Shown here one piece after another: positions 19,894 through 32,134 of a DNA stretch of 64,000 bases; the stretch's first letter is position 1, and every line of letters starts with the position of its first letter. The DNA is taken from assembly GCA_022695795.1 (NCBI GenBank), contig MU404095.1:124001-188000 (forward strand). Direction: 5' to 3'. The notes under the pieces are model-generated. The model did not search any database. It saw nothing but the letters and a program-made list of their open reading frames with translations, and was not told where the DNA came from. Origin of the DNA: Biscogniauxia marginata (taxonomy: Eukaryota > Ascomycota > Sordariomycetes > Xylariales > Xylariaceae). The translations under genes and the position numbers were made by a program.

Positions 19894-22800
19894 TTATTTC
19901 AGGCGGCCTCTCTGAGAGTCTTTCAAAAATACAAAGTTAGTCATAAGTTGAGATAATTAGGTGTCATGAGTCTTGACCATTGCTGTGGTCACAACGTACC
20001 TTCGTACTGCATCATCTGATACGCCAAATCCGTTTTGAAAGTCTCCATGATATCAACTACGTCGATCAGATCATTAAGCTCCATCTGTCGATTTGCAGCC
20101 CGGGCAAGACCCATGGCGGACGTGATGATATTGCGTATCTGACGACCGTCGAAGTTCTTCCTAGTAAGCTGCCCCTTAGCCCATTTATCAATTGCCGGTT
20201 TTTCTGACATGGTGACAAGCTTGTTCCTCTCGCATTGGTCCATGAAGGTATTGAATATAGCCAAGGTTTGATCTGGTTTAAGCGAGTCGTAGCGAATCGC
20301 AATGTGGATTCTAGACTGCACGGCGACGTCAAATTGTGCAATTTGATTGGTAGTGAGGATCAATATTCCTTGGTAGTACTCAAGAACTCTTAAAAATACT
20401 GTTGAAGCAAATGTGTGAGCCAGAGAACTAAAAGTGATTGGTTCGTTAGTAGGAAGTATTAGAGGCGTACCCGAAACAAGAGCATTCCTCTCCGTAGTTG
20501 GGCCAAGTTCTCCTCTCGCACGACTCTGAAGGAAGACATCTGCCTCGTCACTGAAAAAGCTTTAGCAACTCTATAAAATCAGGATTTACAGCAAGCCAAA
20601 GCCTCCACAAATGGAACTTACATCAACAGCACTGCCTTCCAAGTGGTAGCTAGATCGAATATCTTGTCGAGGTTCTTTTCTACCTTCTTTGCTGATGTTC
20701 CGACATCTGCCACTCCTACTGGAAACAAAGGCTTCCCGACAGCAACAGCAATGGTCTGGGCTGTACGGAATATGTTAAAATGGATATTCACTAATGTCTT
20801 TGGCAGTGAGCGCCCTTCACTTACCTGTCGAGGTCTTTCCCACACCAGGTGGTCCTATTCGATTTAGCAGTGCCATCCAAAAGTGGCCTCGTAATTATAA
20901 ACCCACCGTAAAGCAGAATAACCAAACCCTGGCCCTTATCTGCCACAATATCTTTCAACTGATAACCGCGGTCCCAGTTAGAGTCCTCGCTGATACCATG
21001 GTTCTTGACTAAAGCCATGAGCAACTCCTTCGTCTTCTTCCCATTCTCTTCCCCTGCTAGTTTGAGTTTATTCATGAACGCATCATCGGCGCCTTCGATC
21101 GCAATTGGAACGATTTTGGTTACATCTAGTTGCGCCCAAGTCTTATCTCTTAAGACATAACCCAGCACCCGGGGTGCACATAGCATGAACTGGAGGTCTT
21201 CCCACTCCTCGGACTCGTCGCCGGTCTTGTCATCATAACGTGTCCTGTAACTCTCCTGCAAGGCTTCGTTCTTGCGGCAATCAGTGCAATCGCACTCTCC
21301 GTCTTCGTCGTTGACTGCTAGTTTCCCGATCGAGGACCACGGCTGGCCATATTTGTAATAAGAATCAAAGTCAACCATAACATCACTGTTGACCTGGAGT
21401 TCAGTCAGTTCACCTCTGATATACGAGTCGATGTGCAATATCTTACATTGGAATAACTTAATTCCGTCGATGATTTATTGGTGGCTGGTTGCCAGTAAGT
21501 TCTTTCGTCCTCGTCCTTCTCCTGTCGTTATATTAGTGATACATGTATTTGTCTGTTTCCAACGGAGCAGTTTTCAACGAACCGAATCACCAACTACACC
21601 CCGAATGCCACTCTTGTCGTAGATTGCCTTTCCCTCATACTTGAAAAGTCGCTTATCACTGGGAAGGATACAATACTCTCTGAACGTCTTGCCCCGCCTT
21701 AGCAACTCCTTTTGAATGTCGTCTTTGTTCTCTATGCTCTCCAGTGGCTGGATCGGCAGCGTACCAATAGGCCTAGGCCCCTCAAAATGCTCGATCTCCA
21801 GCGATACCAAACGGCGGATGAACTTTTGTCCAGTCCAGTCGTACATAAAGCACGACAGCGTCCACGTCTCGTACGTGCGCGACCGGGGGCTGTAACGTGG
21901 CCATGTTCGGTCGCACTCCATGACGATGAAGATCTGATGCTGTTTCATGAAGGGGCGACTGTGAACTAGCATGCCTGGAGGAAATAAGGTCCATAAGTTC
22001 GGAAAGGTAATGCTGCGATTTGCCTTGAATGACTCCTTATTCTTGAAATAGTCATCTAGCCTAGAGTCTCCGGACCCTTGCTGTAAGGTGTCCATGAGGT
22101 CTTTGAGGTCGCTGCGGCCGATCTTTTCATCTTCCTCTCCCTCAGTCTTTTGGGTTTCCTCATTCAAAATTTCCCAATTGAGCACCAGTGGCTCGAAAGG
22201 CGAGTTCAGTGTTACGGTATTCCCGATAAACCAATGATCAGGATGATGATGAAGGGCTTTCGCTAGAAGCGCCTTTAGTTCAGGACCGCTGCAATGACGA
22301 GGGTCAGCAACTGCTTTGGGGTTAAATTGGCCACGATATGGACGCATTCTGACATTCTTGAGGCCCGAAACAGCTCATATAGAAATTTCGATACTCCCCC
22401 AGAAGGTAAATAAACTAATTCTGAACGAGAGAAGCATCTGGAATTGCTTACAATATCTCAACTTCACTCTCATCGTCACCATCTGGTCCCGTAAATTTCC
22501 TCAGCTGCCAGGCTAATGTAGACGATGCTTCAACTTTGTTAACAGTATCTGATTCATCCGGTTTATAATCTCGTCGCTCTCCTGATCGAGGATCATATTT
22601 GTTGATCAGTACACGAAACCGCCCTGTTGACTGATGAAACGTTAGTATATCTAGCTCTTTAATACCGATTTTATCATACTTACCTCTTCATTTCTATCCC
22701 CAACCTCAGATTTGTCTTCCTGTTGTTTGTCGCCGGCATCTGACTTCTTGTCGTACTGCAAGTCCTTGTATCGCTTATCCAGCTCGCTGTATCTGTCCTC

Positions 22801-22920
22801 GAGTTGTCGCAGCCTCTCCTCTAAGGATACCTGCAAGAGATTTCAGCGATTTCCAGGTTCAAAGACAATTGAACAGCAGTTGTATACTACTTTAGATAGT
22901 TTCTGCTCTCTTTCACCCAT
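19894..22920 (-). CDS. DUF7025-type AAA ATPase
   Basis: This large cytoplasmic AAA+ ATPase belongs to an expanded fungal family of unknown role, distantly Bcs1-like. It starts at 22920 (MGEREQKLSK), joins a coiled-coil segment rich in Glu, Lys and Arg, and continues through the DUF7025 region (exon frame about 22347-21574, then 21438-20908). The AAA module follows. Walker A GPPGVGKT is assembled from an exon ending at 20907 and a 30-nt exon 20854-20825. Walker B AVLLMDEADVF is split by an intron near 20620. A sensor-1-like ILTTNQ lies at 20358, and an SRIHIAIRYDSL block follows. The last coding exon is 26 nt (19919-19894) after a donor at 19999 and a TGACTAAC branch site. Some middle splice sites (near 22440-22350 and 21574-21438) I could not fix. 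It is convergent with the STAND receptor. Confidence 0.8.
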
Positions 22921-23806
22921 TTTGCCTGGGTACCGAATAGACGTTGTTTTCGGTAATACGCAAGGCTTAGGCCCCGATTTGAAGTTACGGTAATCTCGCG
23001 AAACCTATGAGTCGTACCTAAAAGAAAATTTTGAGACGGTTCGTGATGAGATGTAACGAAGATATGAGGGTAAGATGAAGTGTATTAGTCAAGGGTAGTT
23101 CGGGTGGGGGCAGAAACACACACATATGGGCGTGATAACTCCATGTTCTAACAAGGCGATGTATTGTGTGTTATGTTCAACACCGGCCTGCACCCCCTTA
23201 TCTCCACATACATACTTCCGCGCGCCATAAAGCTGACATGCAGGAGGATTCGACTAGTCAAATTTATTTTTTATTGATTACTAGGTACTTAATGGAGAAG
23301 TCCTACATCGAACCCTGTTATAGCCCGTACAAACCTGCCATTCAGAATGCAGTGAATATCAGCTGAAGAATGTGTCTTCTTATTATTGGATAATAACGAG
23401 TCGTTGCAGGGTAGCCTAAATATATAAAGAAACCACCGATGAACCATAAAGCAGGCTGTGCTTATTTACATGAGCACCCATGCAATGTAACATTAGTGAT
23501 TGCTGACTGTCCGATCAAAATTGATTCCTCCGGCCAGCCACCGACTAACCGCCAGATGGGAAGCAGGGATTTCACTGGTATAATTAGCTCTCGGATATTG
23601 TCATTAATGCAGGAAATTCGAGATATTGACACAAGTGTGTCCACAGCGATCGAGATTAACCCTAGGATGTATACGTGATATTCAGCGGATAGGACATGAT
23701 ATCATACTGCAGAACTTCTCATTTAGCCGCTTGGTATAATCATTCTTTAGAAACGGTTGCAATGTGAAGGCCACAAGTAGGCGTTGTTAGCGTTCCTTGA
23801 ATTCTC
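22921..23806. other. Intergenic between divergent AAA and DUF7708 genes
   Basis: This shared upstream region is 886 bp. It holds a degraded family-2 LTR (about 23041-23153) and otherwise only short frames with no coding features. Confidence 0.45.
23041..23153 (+). mobile_element. Degraded solo LTR, family 2, copy d
   Basis: The string GATGAGATGTAACGAAGATA and the following GTAAGATGAAGTGTATTAGTC match the 5' part of the other family-2 copies in the same orientation as copy a. The right end is probably CTAACA at 23153. No target duplication is preserved. Confidence 0.45.
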
Positions 23807-25708
23807 ATGGATCTACAACAAGAAACCGCCGAGGCAACATTTCCAGTAAATGAAGCTCTACTCCAGAGATATGGACTTTCAGAAAGAGAGTGGTGAGTAG
23901 GTATCTAATGTTACGCTTGTATCCAATAGCCTGATTCTTCTATAACAGGAAAATCTTCCGAGATTTCGAAAAGAAACAGGAGGACTTCCACGAGTGGCTA
24001 ACGAAGTCCAAAAAGTTGGCTAAGGATGAGACAAGAGCGATAGGTTGTCGTAGTTGTGATGACGCCAAAAAATGGACAGAAGAGGCAGAACGATTGCACT
24101 CGACTTTCGAAGATCAGCACTCAAGAGGGCCGAGGAAATGGGTGAGGAAATACCAAAGTCTCGCCGCCGGTGTTTCTTCCTTTTTAGATGATATAAGTCC
24201 CCTTTTGGACGTCGTCAAAGGCCTGGGTCCACCATACTCAGGCATCGCCGTTGGGACAATTTGTGGACTGTTCACCGTCAGCTTCAACTTATAAACCCTA
24301 AGTATCTACAAACAATAGTTGCTAATTATCTCTCTAGATCGCTAGCCGCAAGAACGCGATGGAAGCACAAGCTTGGTCAATTATTGAGGGTGTGAAAGAT
24401 CGACTACCAGGTTACAGGATGTATAACGAGATCTACAACGAAGAGTCCGAGATGCAACGGGATCTCAGAAAGAAGATAATATTTGCATACATGGCTTTCA
24501 TCGACATGAACATGGAGATCAGCAAGTACTACCTGCAGACCGGTGCTAGTTAGTCTAGCCCCTAATTTTGGAAGCCCGGGTGATAAGCTAGACAAGATGC
24601 TGACAGAGAACTAGAACGATGGGGAAGGTCGATATTTAAATCGACGAAGTTCCAAGACATGAGTGATGAAGTCAATGAAAAGATATCAGCCATCAGATTG
24701 CGCTGTGAGGAACTGCAGAGTTTAAGCATAAGCAAATTGAGGGAGTCAAACGAAGAACTCAAAGGCAAAGTTGATGACCTCGAACGCAAACTTGATGGTA
24801 AAACATCCATTAACCTTCCGAGTGCATACTCGTACTTTGTCGTATGCTAATCGCTTTCAATAACAGCTCAAGAAAGAGACCAGGCTTCAAGCCATCTCAT
24901 CGAATTCCAAGAGCTGCTCGGTCTCCCTGACTGGACCCCTGGAAGCCACAGACTGGACTTGGAGCACTACTTACAGCATTTGAATAGCGAACGCAATACA
25001 GAATCCATATTTGAGCAGATGCGAACAGGCAGTATCGAGCGATTCCGACGTGAGCCCGAGTTCGTCGAATGGGAACAACCCGGGCAGTCTGCTGTGCTGC
25101 TCCTGATTGGGGCCAATAATAGTGCGATCGCCGACGGGAAGAAGCACTGCTGGGTCTCGCCATTTGCTCTAGACCTCGATGCCCGTCTCTCGCGCAACGC
25201 ATCGGCTCCCCATGCGACTTACGTATTCCCGCCACCGTCCGCCAACACATCTGTCTATACCGCACTACCTATAGTACTAGTTCAACTGCTGACGATATTG
25301 AAGTCGAAGCTTGCTGCGGGCGATGAAAAGCGGGGGGCCCTCTCGGCGGCCGTGAAGGCTTACGCGGCCTTGGAGGCGCCACAAGACGACGATGAGGACT
25401 TTTACGGAGGCGAGAAGGTCACTGCCCTCGGTGTTCTCACGACGCAGGTTTTTCGAATGTTTGAGGCGGGCGAGACCGTGTATGTAATTCTAGACCGGGT
25501 GGACCAGTGCCTTGAGAGGGACCAGTACGACCTCATGGAAATATTGAAGGATCTGCTACTCCAAGTCGAATGCGTCGTCAAGATACTGATGGTCGCAGAT
25601 AGAGTTTCCTGGCAAGTTGCGCAAAATGCAGTAAAACTGCCAAGCTCCGTTTTTAAGCAAAAGGTGATGAGACAGGAATACTTAATGGGTTTATTCTCGA
25701 GCTATTAA
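23807..25708 (+). CDS. DUF7708-domain protein, STAND-related, 555 aa
   Basis: Five exons with good signals (23807-23892, 23949-24276, 24338-24548, 24597-24797, 24867-25708) give 556 codons including stop. Residues about 60-230 form the DUF7708-type helical domain found at the N-terminus of many fungal NACHT/STAND proteins (motif GPPYSGIAVGTICGLFT, then AYMAFIDMNMEISKYYLQTG). A coiled coil of Lys/Glu-rich heptads follows (about 225-290). The C-terminal 270 residues carry a VLLLIGANNSAIAD strand-loop and KHCWVSPFALDL. There is no Walker A lysine, but a later VYVILDRVDQC resembles the Walker B strand of NACHT domains. No WD, ankyrin or TPR repeats follow. It could be a stand-alone partner of STAND receptors such as the one at 12.5 kb; that is inference. 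The gene looks intact. The donor of intron 2 is GTCAGC, less usual. Confidence 0.75.
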
Positions 25709-27517
25709 TGCTACAATATGGCTTGTCTAGGGTTTAGATTCCTACTTAGTGTCTAACTTGCTGTCACGAGGCACATCTGCATAAGTAAGGCTATATAAAT
25801 AGCGTTGCTGCTGCGCGAGGAATCTCCAGCCTATCTGGGGTCCCTTCAGACGTATTTTATGCTCCTTTTCTCTTTGTTTTCCTGATACCGACCCTTGTAC
25901 TGCATACCTCACCTTCTCCCTGACACTTAGAATTCATCGTGAAATATTGCATATACCCCTATATGTCTAGAATCATTGTTTCGCCGTATAAGTGGATGGG
26001 GTACGAGTTGACCGATTTGCTGCAGGCTGCGTGCTACCCAAGCTGCTGACGTGACACCACGTCAATAGTGCAATAGTCGTAGTCCACTGGCCGGCCTAGT
26101 TGGATGGATGGAATTTTGTTATCGCATCGGGCAATGAAAGTCTTTATAAATGGGATATAGTAGATACTGCCGATCGGCTAGCACGGCTCTATCAGAACCG
26201 TCATGATAGTCCAATACCTAGCAAGCAAAGCTTCAAAGGCAAGTATCCCCGATCAGCCTTCAAGTATTGGCTAAAATCGTGTATGTATGTGGTTCAAACT
26301 CCGGCTACCGATATTAGCTCCCCCTCGCTGTTTATCTGCACTTATAGTAGTTCAGTTTCCAAAGGACCTGATATTTTCTTACCTTTACTCGGGGTAGTGA
26401 TCATCATAGCCTGATTCGAAGCAAAGAGCGTAATCCACTTCCCATGGCCGGTCTCGTGGTCTGACAGACTAGGGCTCTACTGCATATGGCCATCCATTCC
26501 TTTTTTTCTCTCCCCCTCCCTTCTTTAACTGATAAATATGGTGTAGATGTGACGTATTATCTTAGCCTTATACTCGGGCAAATTCGGTGCAAATCACATC
26601 CTCATCAATGAAAATAAGCTCGCATGTCAAGTTTCCTCGATACTATCCATCTTTAACCCTTCTAAGCGAAATGTAAAACAATAAAATCGATATGTCAGTT
26701 TTGGGGCTGGTCAAATGAGCAAGCCAGAAAACCTTTAGTATTAAGAATATGGCGGCAAGAATGCTATAAAGTAACATCGACGTCACTTCCAATCAACTAA
26801 GATGACCACTTATCAATTTATTAGCGCCAGTATGAAAATGCCACTATAAGTCCGGCTCGTGCTTAACATATTAAGAAAGTTCAAACACCTGCAAGACCTT
26901 TATTGTTGAGTTATAAATAGTATTATGTACCTAGTAGGTATAATATTATACATTATTGTCTTAACCGGAAAGGTAAAAAGACTGACGTTTAGTAACAGAA
27001 TATACCTCAAAGGTCACGTGCTATCATTGTATCAGAAACATCGGTTGTTACGCAACACCATTCCCCCTGTCACAAGCCCACATATACGTAGCTACAAATA
27101 GACAAATAGAGAACCCAACCTTAACTTAGGAAAGGCAAGCCTTTGCAATAAAATCTGGGCATAATCAATTATAGTCTGCTATGGTTCTTATACGTCATTT
27201 CGTTACGTAAGTATTTGACCCTGGTTATGCTTAATAGATGGAATTCTCAAGAATAACCGCACCCGATCTATAAATCAACAGTGACTCCAATCATATTTTT
27301 ACTGATATATTGAACTATCTTGCACTATATGCTAAGTAATCAAGTGGAGTCTTCAAAATGAAACTAGGTATACTCGCTGAGAAATGCTTGAATGTTGCTG
27401 CTGCAATTTTTAACCAATTCGCCGTCGTAATCTAGGCATCTAACTACCTAGACATATAGATAGGGGTTTACCTGTAAACTTTTCCCAAATGAAAGTCTGA
27501 TAAAGAGTGATGCCTCT
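25709..27517. other. Gene-free AT-rich stretch
   Basis: A plus frame at 26100-26414 (104 codons) has no recognisable features and unusual codon use. The rest carries stops in all frames. This region holds the 3' ends of the DUF7708 gene and the convergent sugar transporter. Confidence 0.45.
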
Positions 27518-29626
27518 CTATTCTTTATGGTGCGTCGTCCCCAACTTCTCGTCCTTGACTTCCGGTTTCGCGGGGCTGGTGGCGTCGATCTTACCGAGCT
27601 GGGCCTTCACGTCGGCCGGGATGATCGCGCTTTCGCGCCTGAGCAGTTCGCGTTCGTCCTCGATGTATTGCTGCGGACGCCGGGAGGACTTGGCGTCGCG
27701 GTTGCGGAATACTAGGATCTCCTGGTTCTCCTGGAAGAAGCGGTCGATGTCTTCGAGGGTGCGGTCGGCCGTCTCCGGGTAAAAGAAGTAGACTATAGGC
27801 ACGAAAGAAAAGTTGAAAACGGTCCATATGATGTAAAACCTCCAGCCGATTGAATCAATACCGATGGGGGTAATCTCGACAACTAGGAAGTTGACAATCC
27901 AATTAGTTGCCGTTCCCAATGCGGCACCCTTGGTTCTCATGCTCAGAGAGTTGATCTCGGTAGCGTATACTAGTGCATCACATTAGCAAATAGGCATCGT
28001 TATATCAGCTGCCATGCACTCACGCCAAGGTATCCCCTGCCACCCCATGCCAAAGAAGATATAATACAGGAAGAAAAATGCGATGGATGCCTCGGCCCAT
28101 TTCCTATTCGCTTCCGGACCAATATCTGGATACTCGTTATATCGAATACATATGGTAATAATCAGATAACACATAGATTGAGCGAAGGCAGAATCTATAT
28201 AGGTTAGTATACACCACGCGAGTCGACAGCTGTCAAGGACTAAACACTTACAAACCATCATTTTTCTTCGTCCCCATCGCTCGATGTTCGGAATGCCTAT
28301 TATGCTGGCGAAGAAATAGCTGACGGAGTTACAAGCGGCTAGTAGTCTAGCTAGCTTCTCTTCCAAGCCCACGGAGCTAATTAAGACCAAAGGCAGGTAA
28401 TACTACAGCAACTTCGGTTAGCTATCGCTCTTTTAGGCAAGAAGAAAAGTAGGGGTTTACCTACAGATGTGACGTTGATTCCGGAGAATTGCTGCATCGC
28501 TTGCGTTCCCATTCCCAGGAGGAGACGTCTGATGGTGCAAGTACCACCCTTGGGACCAGTCTTGCCACGTAGTAGCATGGACCAGGGCACCGTATTCTCC
28601 CGCTCGTAGTCGACGGCCCATTTGATTTCCTTAGATTGGGTGACGATGTATGGGTCTTGAACGTTCAACCCCTCGAGATCAGCCAAGATAATATCTGCTT
28701 CTTTGAATCGTCCCTTGGCGATTAGCCAACGAGGGCTTTCTGGGAGCCATGGCACTGTAGCATATAGGATGAAGATGAAGACGAATTGTAGAGCGAGCGG
28801 GAATCTCCAGGAGGCCGAGCCTGCAACATAGGACATGCCATATGTCACCCAGTTACCTGCCACACGTTTAGTTTGAGAGCATCGTTGAACATAATGACGA
28901 ATGCTTACTCAGGGAGAAACCAGCGACATTCATAATCATTTCAATAATAACAAGCTTTCCTCGCCAACTGGCCTTGGAGGTTTCACCCTGCCAGATTGGT
29001 GCCGTCGAGGTATTGATTCCGTTTCCGATACCGGCCACGACACGTCCAACAAACATTTCCGGCAGGCCATAAGCAGCAATCTGCAAAATGGCGCCGATGC
29101 CCATAACTATGACAATTGAAGTTAGGGATTGGCCATTCAAAAAGGCAGGATTTATCTTAGTTCAGAGTCATGTGGCTGTTGACTAGCGAGAACCCACGAG
29201 AGCAAGTCACCTCTACGAGACTTTTGACTCGCGAAAGTACACAAAATAAAGAAAGATTGTTTTAAGAGAGAAGTTCTTACTTGTAGTTCCCGTGAGAATC
29301 GTGTTTTTCCTGCCTAACCTCTCGCCAATCCAGATAGTCGAAATGGCGCCGAGGAAACATCCAACATCATAGATTGCTGTAACAGTGCTTTGTAACTTAG
29401 GGTCATTGTTAATGCCCATGCGGTCGAGGAAGTCTGGAGTAACAATGACACCGCCAAAGACACCTTGATCGTATCTATGCAGAAGAAACCCCAATGAGCC
29501 TATGTTATTATATTATATGGAGTAAGGAGAAACTCACCCGAACAGGGTCATATCCGTGGCACAGGCGACGGTCACCCAGAAGGTGAGCCAGCCACCCTTC
29601 ATCCCGAAGTACGGTGCGCGGCCCAT
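27518..29626 (-). CDS. MFS sugar transporter
   Basis: This is a plasma-membrane proton-coupled sugar porter of the major facilitator superfamily. The start is the ATG at 29626; exons include 29626-29538, 29474-29281, 29106-28910 and several more down to the stop at 27518. Signature blocks in order are YDQGVFGG in helix 1, GERLGRK between helices 2 and 3, GRVVAGIGNGINTSTAPIWQGE (helix 4 to 5), PESPRWL at the end of helix 6, MQQFSGIN in helix 7, ERWGRRK between helices 8 and 9, and PETADRTLEDID after helix 12. The C-terminal cytosolic tail is rich in Glu, Lys and Arg. All twelve helices appear to be present. Substrate (hexose, disaccharide, quinate or polyol) cannot be told. It is convergent with the DUF7708 gene. 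Confidence 0.9.
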
Positions 29627-32134
29627 TGTTGCTCGTCTATCTTGTATTCACGTCACTTGAAGTTGTTATGATAGACAAGACTGATCTAAATCTCATCGCC
29701 GATGTAGTTTCTAGGGGGAACAGCGGCTCTTATAACATGACAAAGTGGCATGTTTGCAACTCCGGTCCGCGGACTTGGCGTAGAGTTTTCCTTACCTTCA
29801 ACGGCCAGAATAATAGCGCGTTCTCTTGGATATCGTTTGAACGGCCGGTCTAAGTCTCGCGTTAACCCAGGCGTCATGCAACTGGTGACCGGGTTGTCTG
29901 GTTGTCTGGTGTACTGTAGAGTCCTCGCACCCCACATGGTATCACAAAAGCTCCGGCATTGCTTGGACTGTCTATCCAATGGAACCTCTCGTTTGCCATC
30001 GATGACGTTTAGCGCATTGCATGGGTGTTCTAGAAGCAGAGCAAGGTAACCATCTACAGCGCCGCGAAGAGACAAGCCTGGATTTGCTAATTTGCGTCAT
30101 CGAGATTTACTAACTACCGATGAGATCTGTAGTAGATATTGCTGAGCTAGTCCCTGAGATCCTACGCCTTGAAACGGCGGCCTCGTTAGGCTGCGGTAAC
30201 ACCCAGCTGGGCAATTACAGAGAGTGTTAAGGAATAGACACTAATGTCTATCGTTGTGGTAGTTGTTATTCGTGGTGTTGGTCGGTAGTGCTGCCAATAA
30301 CGGCGGGGAAATCCCTATAGTACACGCTAGTGGCTCCGTCATGTGACAGAGACGCCCGGTCCTCCCGGCTTATACTTGGCTGTGGAGTTTCGGAGTCTTT
30401 CCCCCAAGGGATAAAATGTCACCAGTTCCAAGCATTGCCTAGAAGGTATCGGTGAAGTCCTAGTTGGCGGTTCATGAAATGTTTCAATGATACAAATCAG
30501 GAGACATAAGACTCGCGTGTTTGGTAGACATATGCTCATGCATTATGTATATACTAAGATACGAGATTGACAAGTACCAAATCGTCTCTTCTCAACAATG
30601 TTCTCTCACGACTATCACCGGGTTAGTAAGCCGGTAGGCTACCTCGAGACAAGGGAGGTGGAATACCTATGAGCTAGGCACCATAGGGGATAATATTGGA
30701 GCAAGCGTTATTTTTTTTCCTCTTGGGAGTCAGTGGAATGGGATTTACGCATGTAGTTACCACATTAGTCAATCGAGAGCACGTTCCAGCCAGTTCTCCA
30801 GCGTGGGCTTGTTGATGGGGATTTCGCTTTGCCCACGGGGAAGACTCCATGCAGACAGAATCTGACGATCTGCTTCGGTGGCTACCGGTAGGTGCTTGCG
30901 CTAGGTATACGGGCCGATTAACAATGACGGAGAACTGAGGGGATTCAAACGTTGGCATCATAGTGGTGACGGTTGTGTGGGGATGACATTGAAGGAAATG
31001 AGGCAATAGTCGACATTCGGTGCCCAGCTTCAACTCCTAGGTCAGCTGGCTTACGAAACAAGAAGTGATAGTCTAGTGCTAGTAAAGTCTACACATCTAC
31101 TTCGGATTCGGATATCTTGGACCCCGAAAGCTCGATTGAATAGTAGAACTCGTATAGCAGCACAAAATTAATATGGAAAGCAGGAGAGCGGCTGTTTGGT
31201 TCGGGGAGTTGTGATTAGTAGGTGCTATAGGGAACTGAGCTCAACTTCTGATGAGTGCAACCTTGTATTGACCCCCAACAGTTCATGTATGTATGTATGT
31301 ATGTATGTAAAGTCCACGGAGATCTCGGCGTTTCTGAATCATCCCCAACGCGCTGTCAAAAATAAAGTTGAGCCGCAGATAATGCAGCAGTAATTAAATG
31401 CAGCCAGGCTAGGCTAGATCGTGAGTCTCCGTAGTATCGGTCTAGAGCTCGCCAAGGGATCACTCCAGGGAATCCCCCGAGATCTGCCGCACTATAAGTT
31501 GGAGGGTGGTAATTGATTTTTACAAGAGATACCAAGACAAATAGAGATCGTAGTTACGGATGTGCTCCCTTGAGATAAGATAGATCATATTTGATGGAAA
31601 TCAGCAAACGGCAGCCGTAGATTATAGGTATATCAAATTGTGAACATGGAACGTGTTTAAGAGTTACACAGGGCAGGTCTCACAACATGAACGATTTAAG
31701 CTTATTATTAGAGGAATCCCAGGAAGTGGCGGCAGAGACTGGGGAACGCAAAAGCAAAGATAGTCGAAAAGGCCAAGAGAGGAAGGCGGTGAGGAAAACG
31801 TGCCATGTGGTCCGTGCATGTAAAACCCCACGTCTTGATTCTGCCGCTGTAGATATCCGATGCTGACAAGTAGGCGGGGCCCTCCAAAAACGTGAACATC
31901 TTCAACTAGAAGCCCAGTAGCCGTGCAAGCTACCTAAGCTCATATACACTTCTGGTCATTCATTTTGTTCCTTCTGGCTCCGCCATCTGTGTTATCTTTT
32001 TTTTTCTTACATTTTCCATTTACGCATCTGAGGCCCTACTCAGGTCGGGAACTTCCCTGGCTCGAATAATTTCGGACCCGTAAAGCAGGAAAGAGAAGGG
32101 AGGAGGGTAAAAGAAGAAGAAGAAATTCGCCAAG
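29627..32134. other. Gene-free stretch of 2.5 kb
   Basis: Only short frames without domain features occur. A TATG microsatellite lies at 31285-31309. The last 150 bp (A/G-rich, then AAGAAGAAGAAG) form the leader of the GTPase gene that begins at 32135. This is the boundary between the accessory and the conserved part of the window. Confidence 0.5.
31285..31309 (+). repeat. (TATG)n microsatellite
   Basis: Six uninterrupted units of a TATG/GTAT tetranucleotide in gene-free DNA. Confidence 0.9.

Noticed and set aside
26100..26414. 104-codon plus-strand frame
   Set aside because: No recognisable domain, no intron signals, hydrophobic end typical of AT-rich random sequence.
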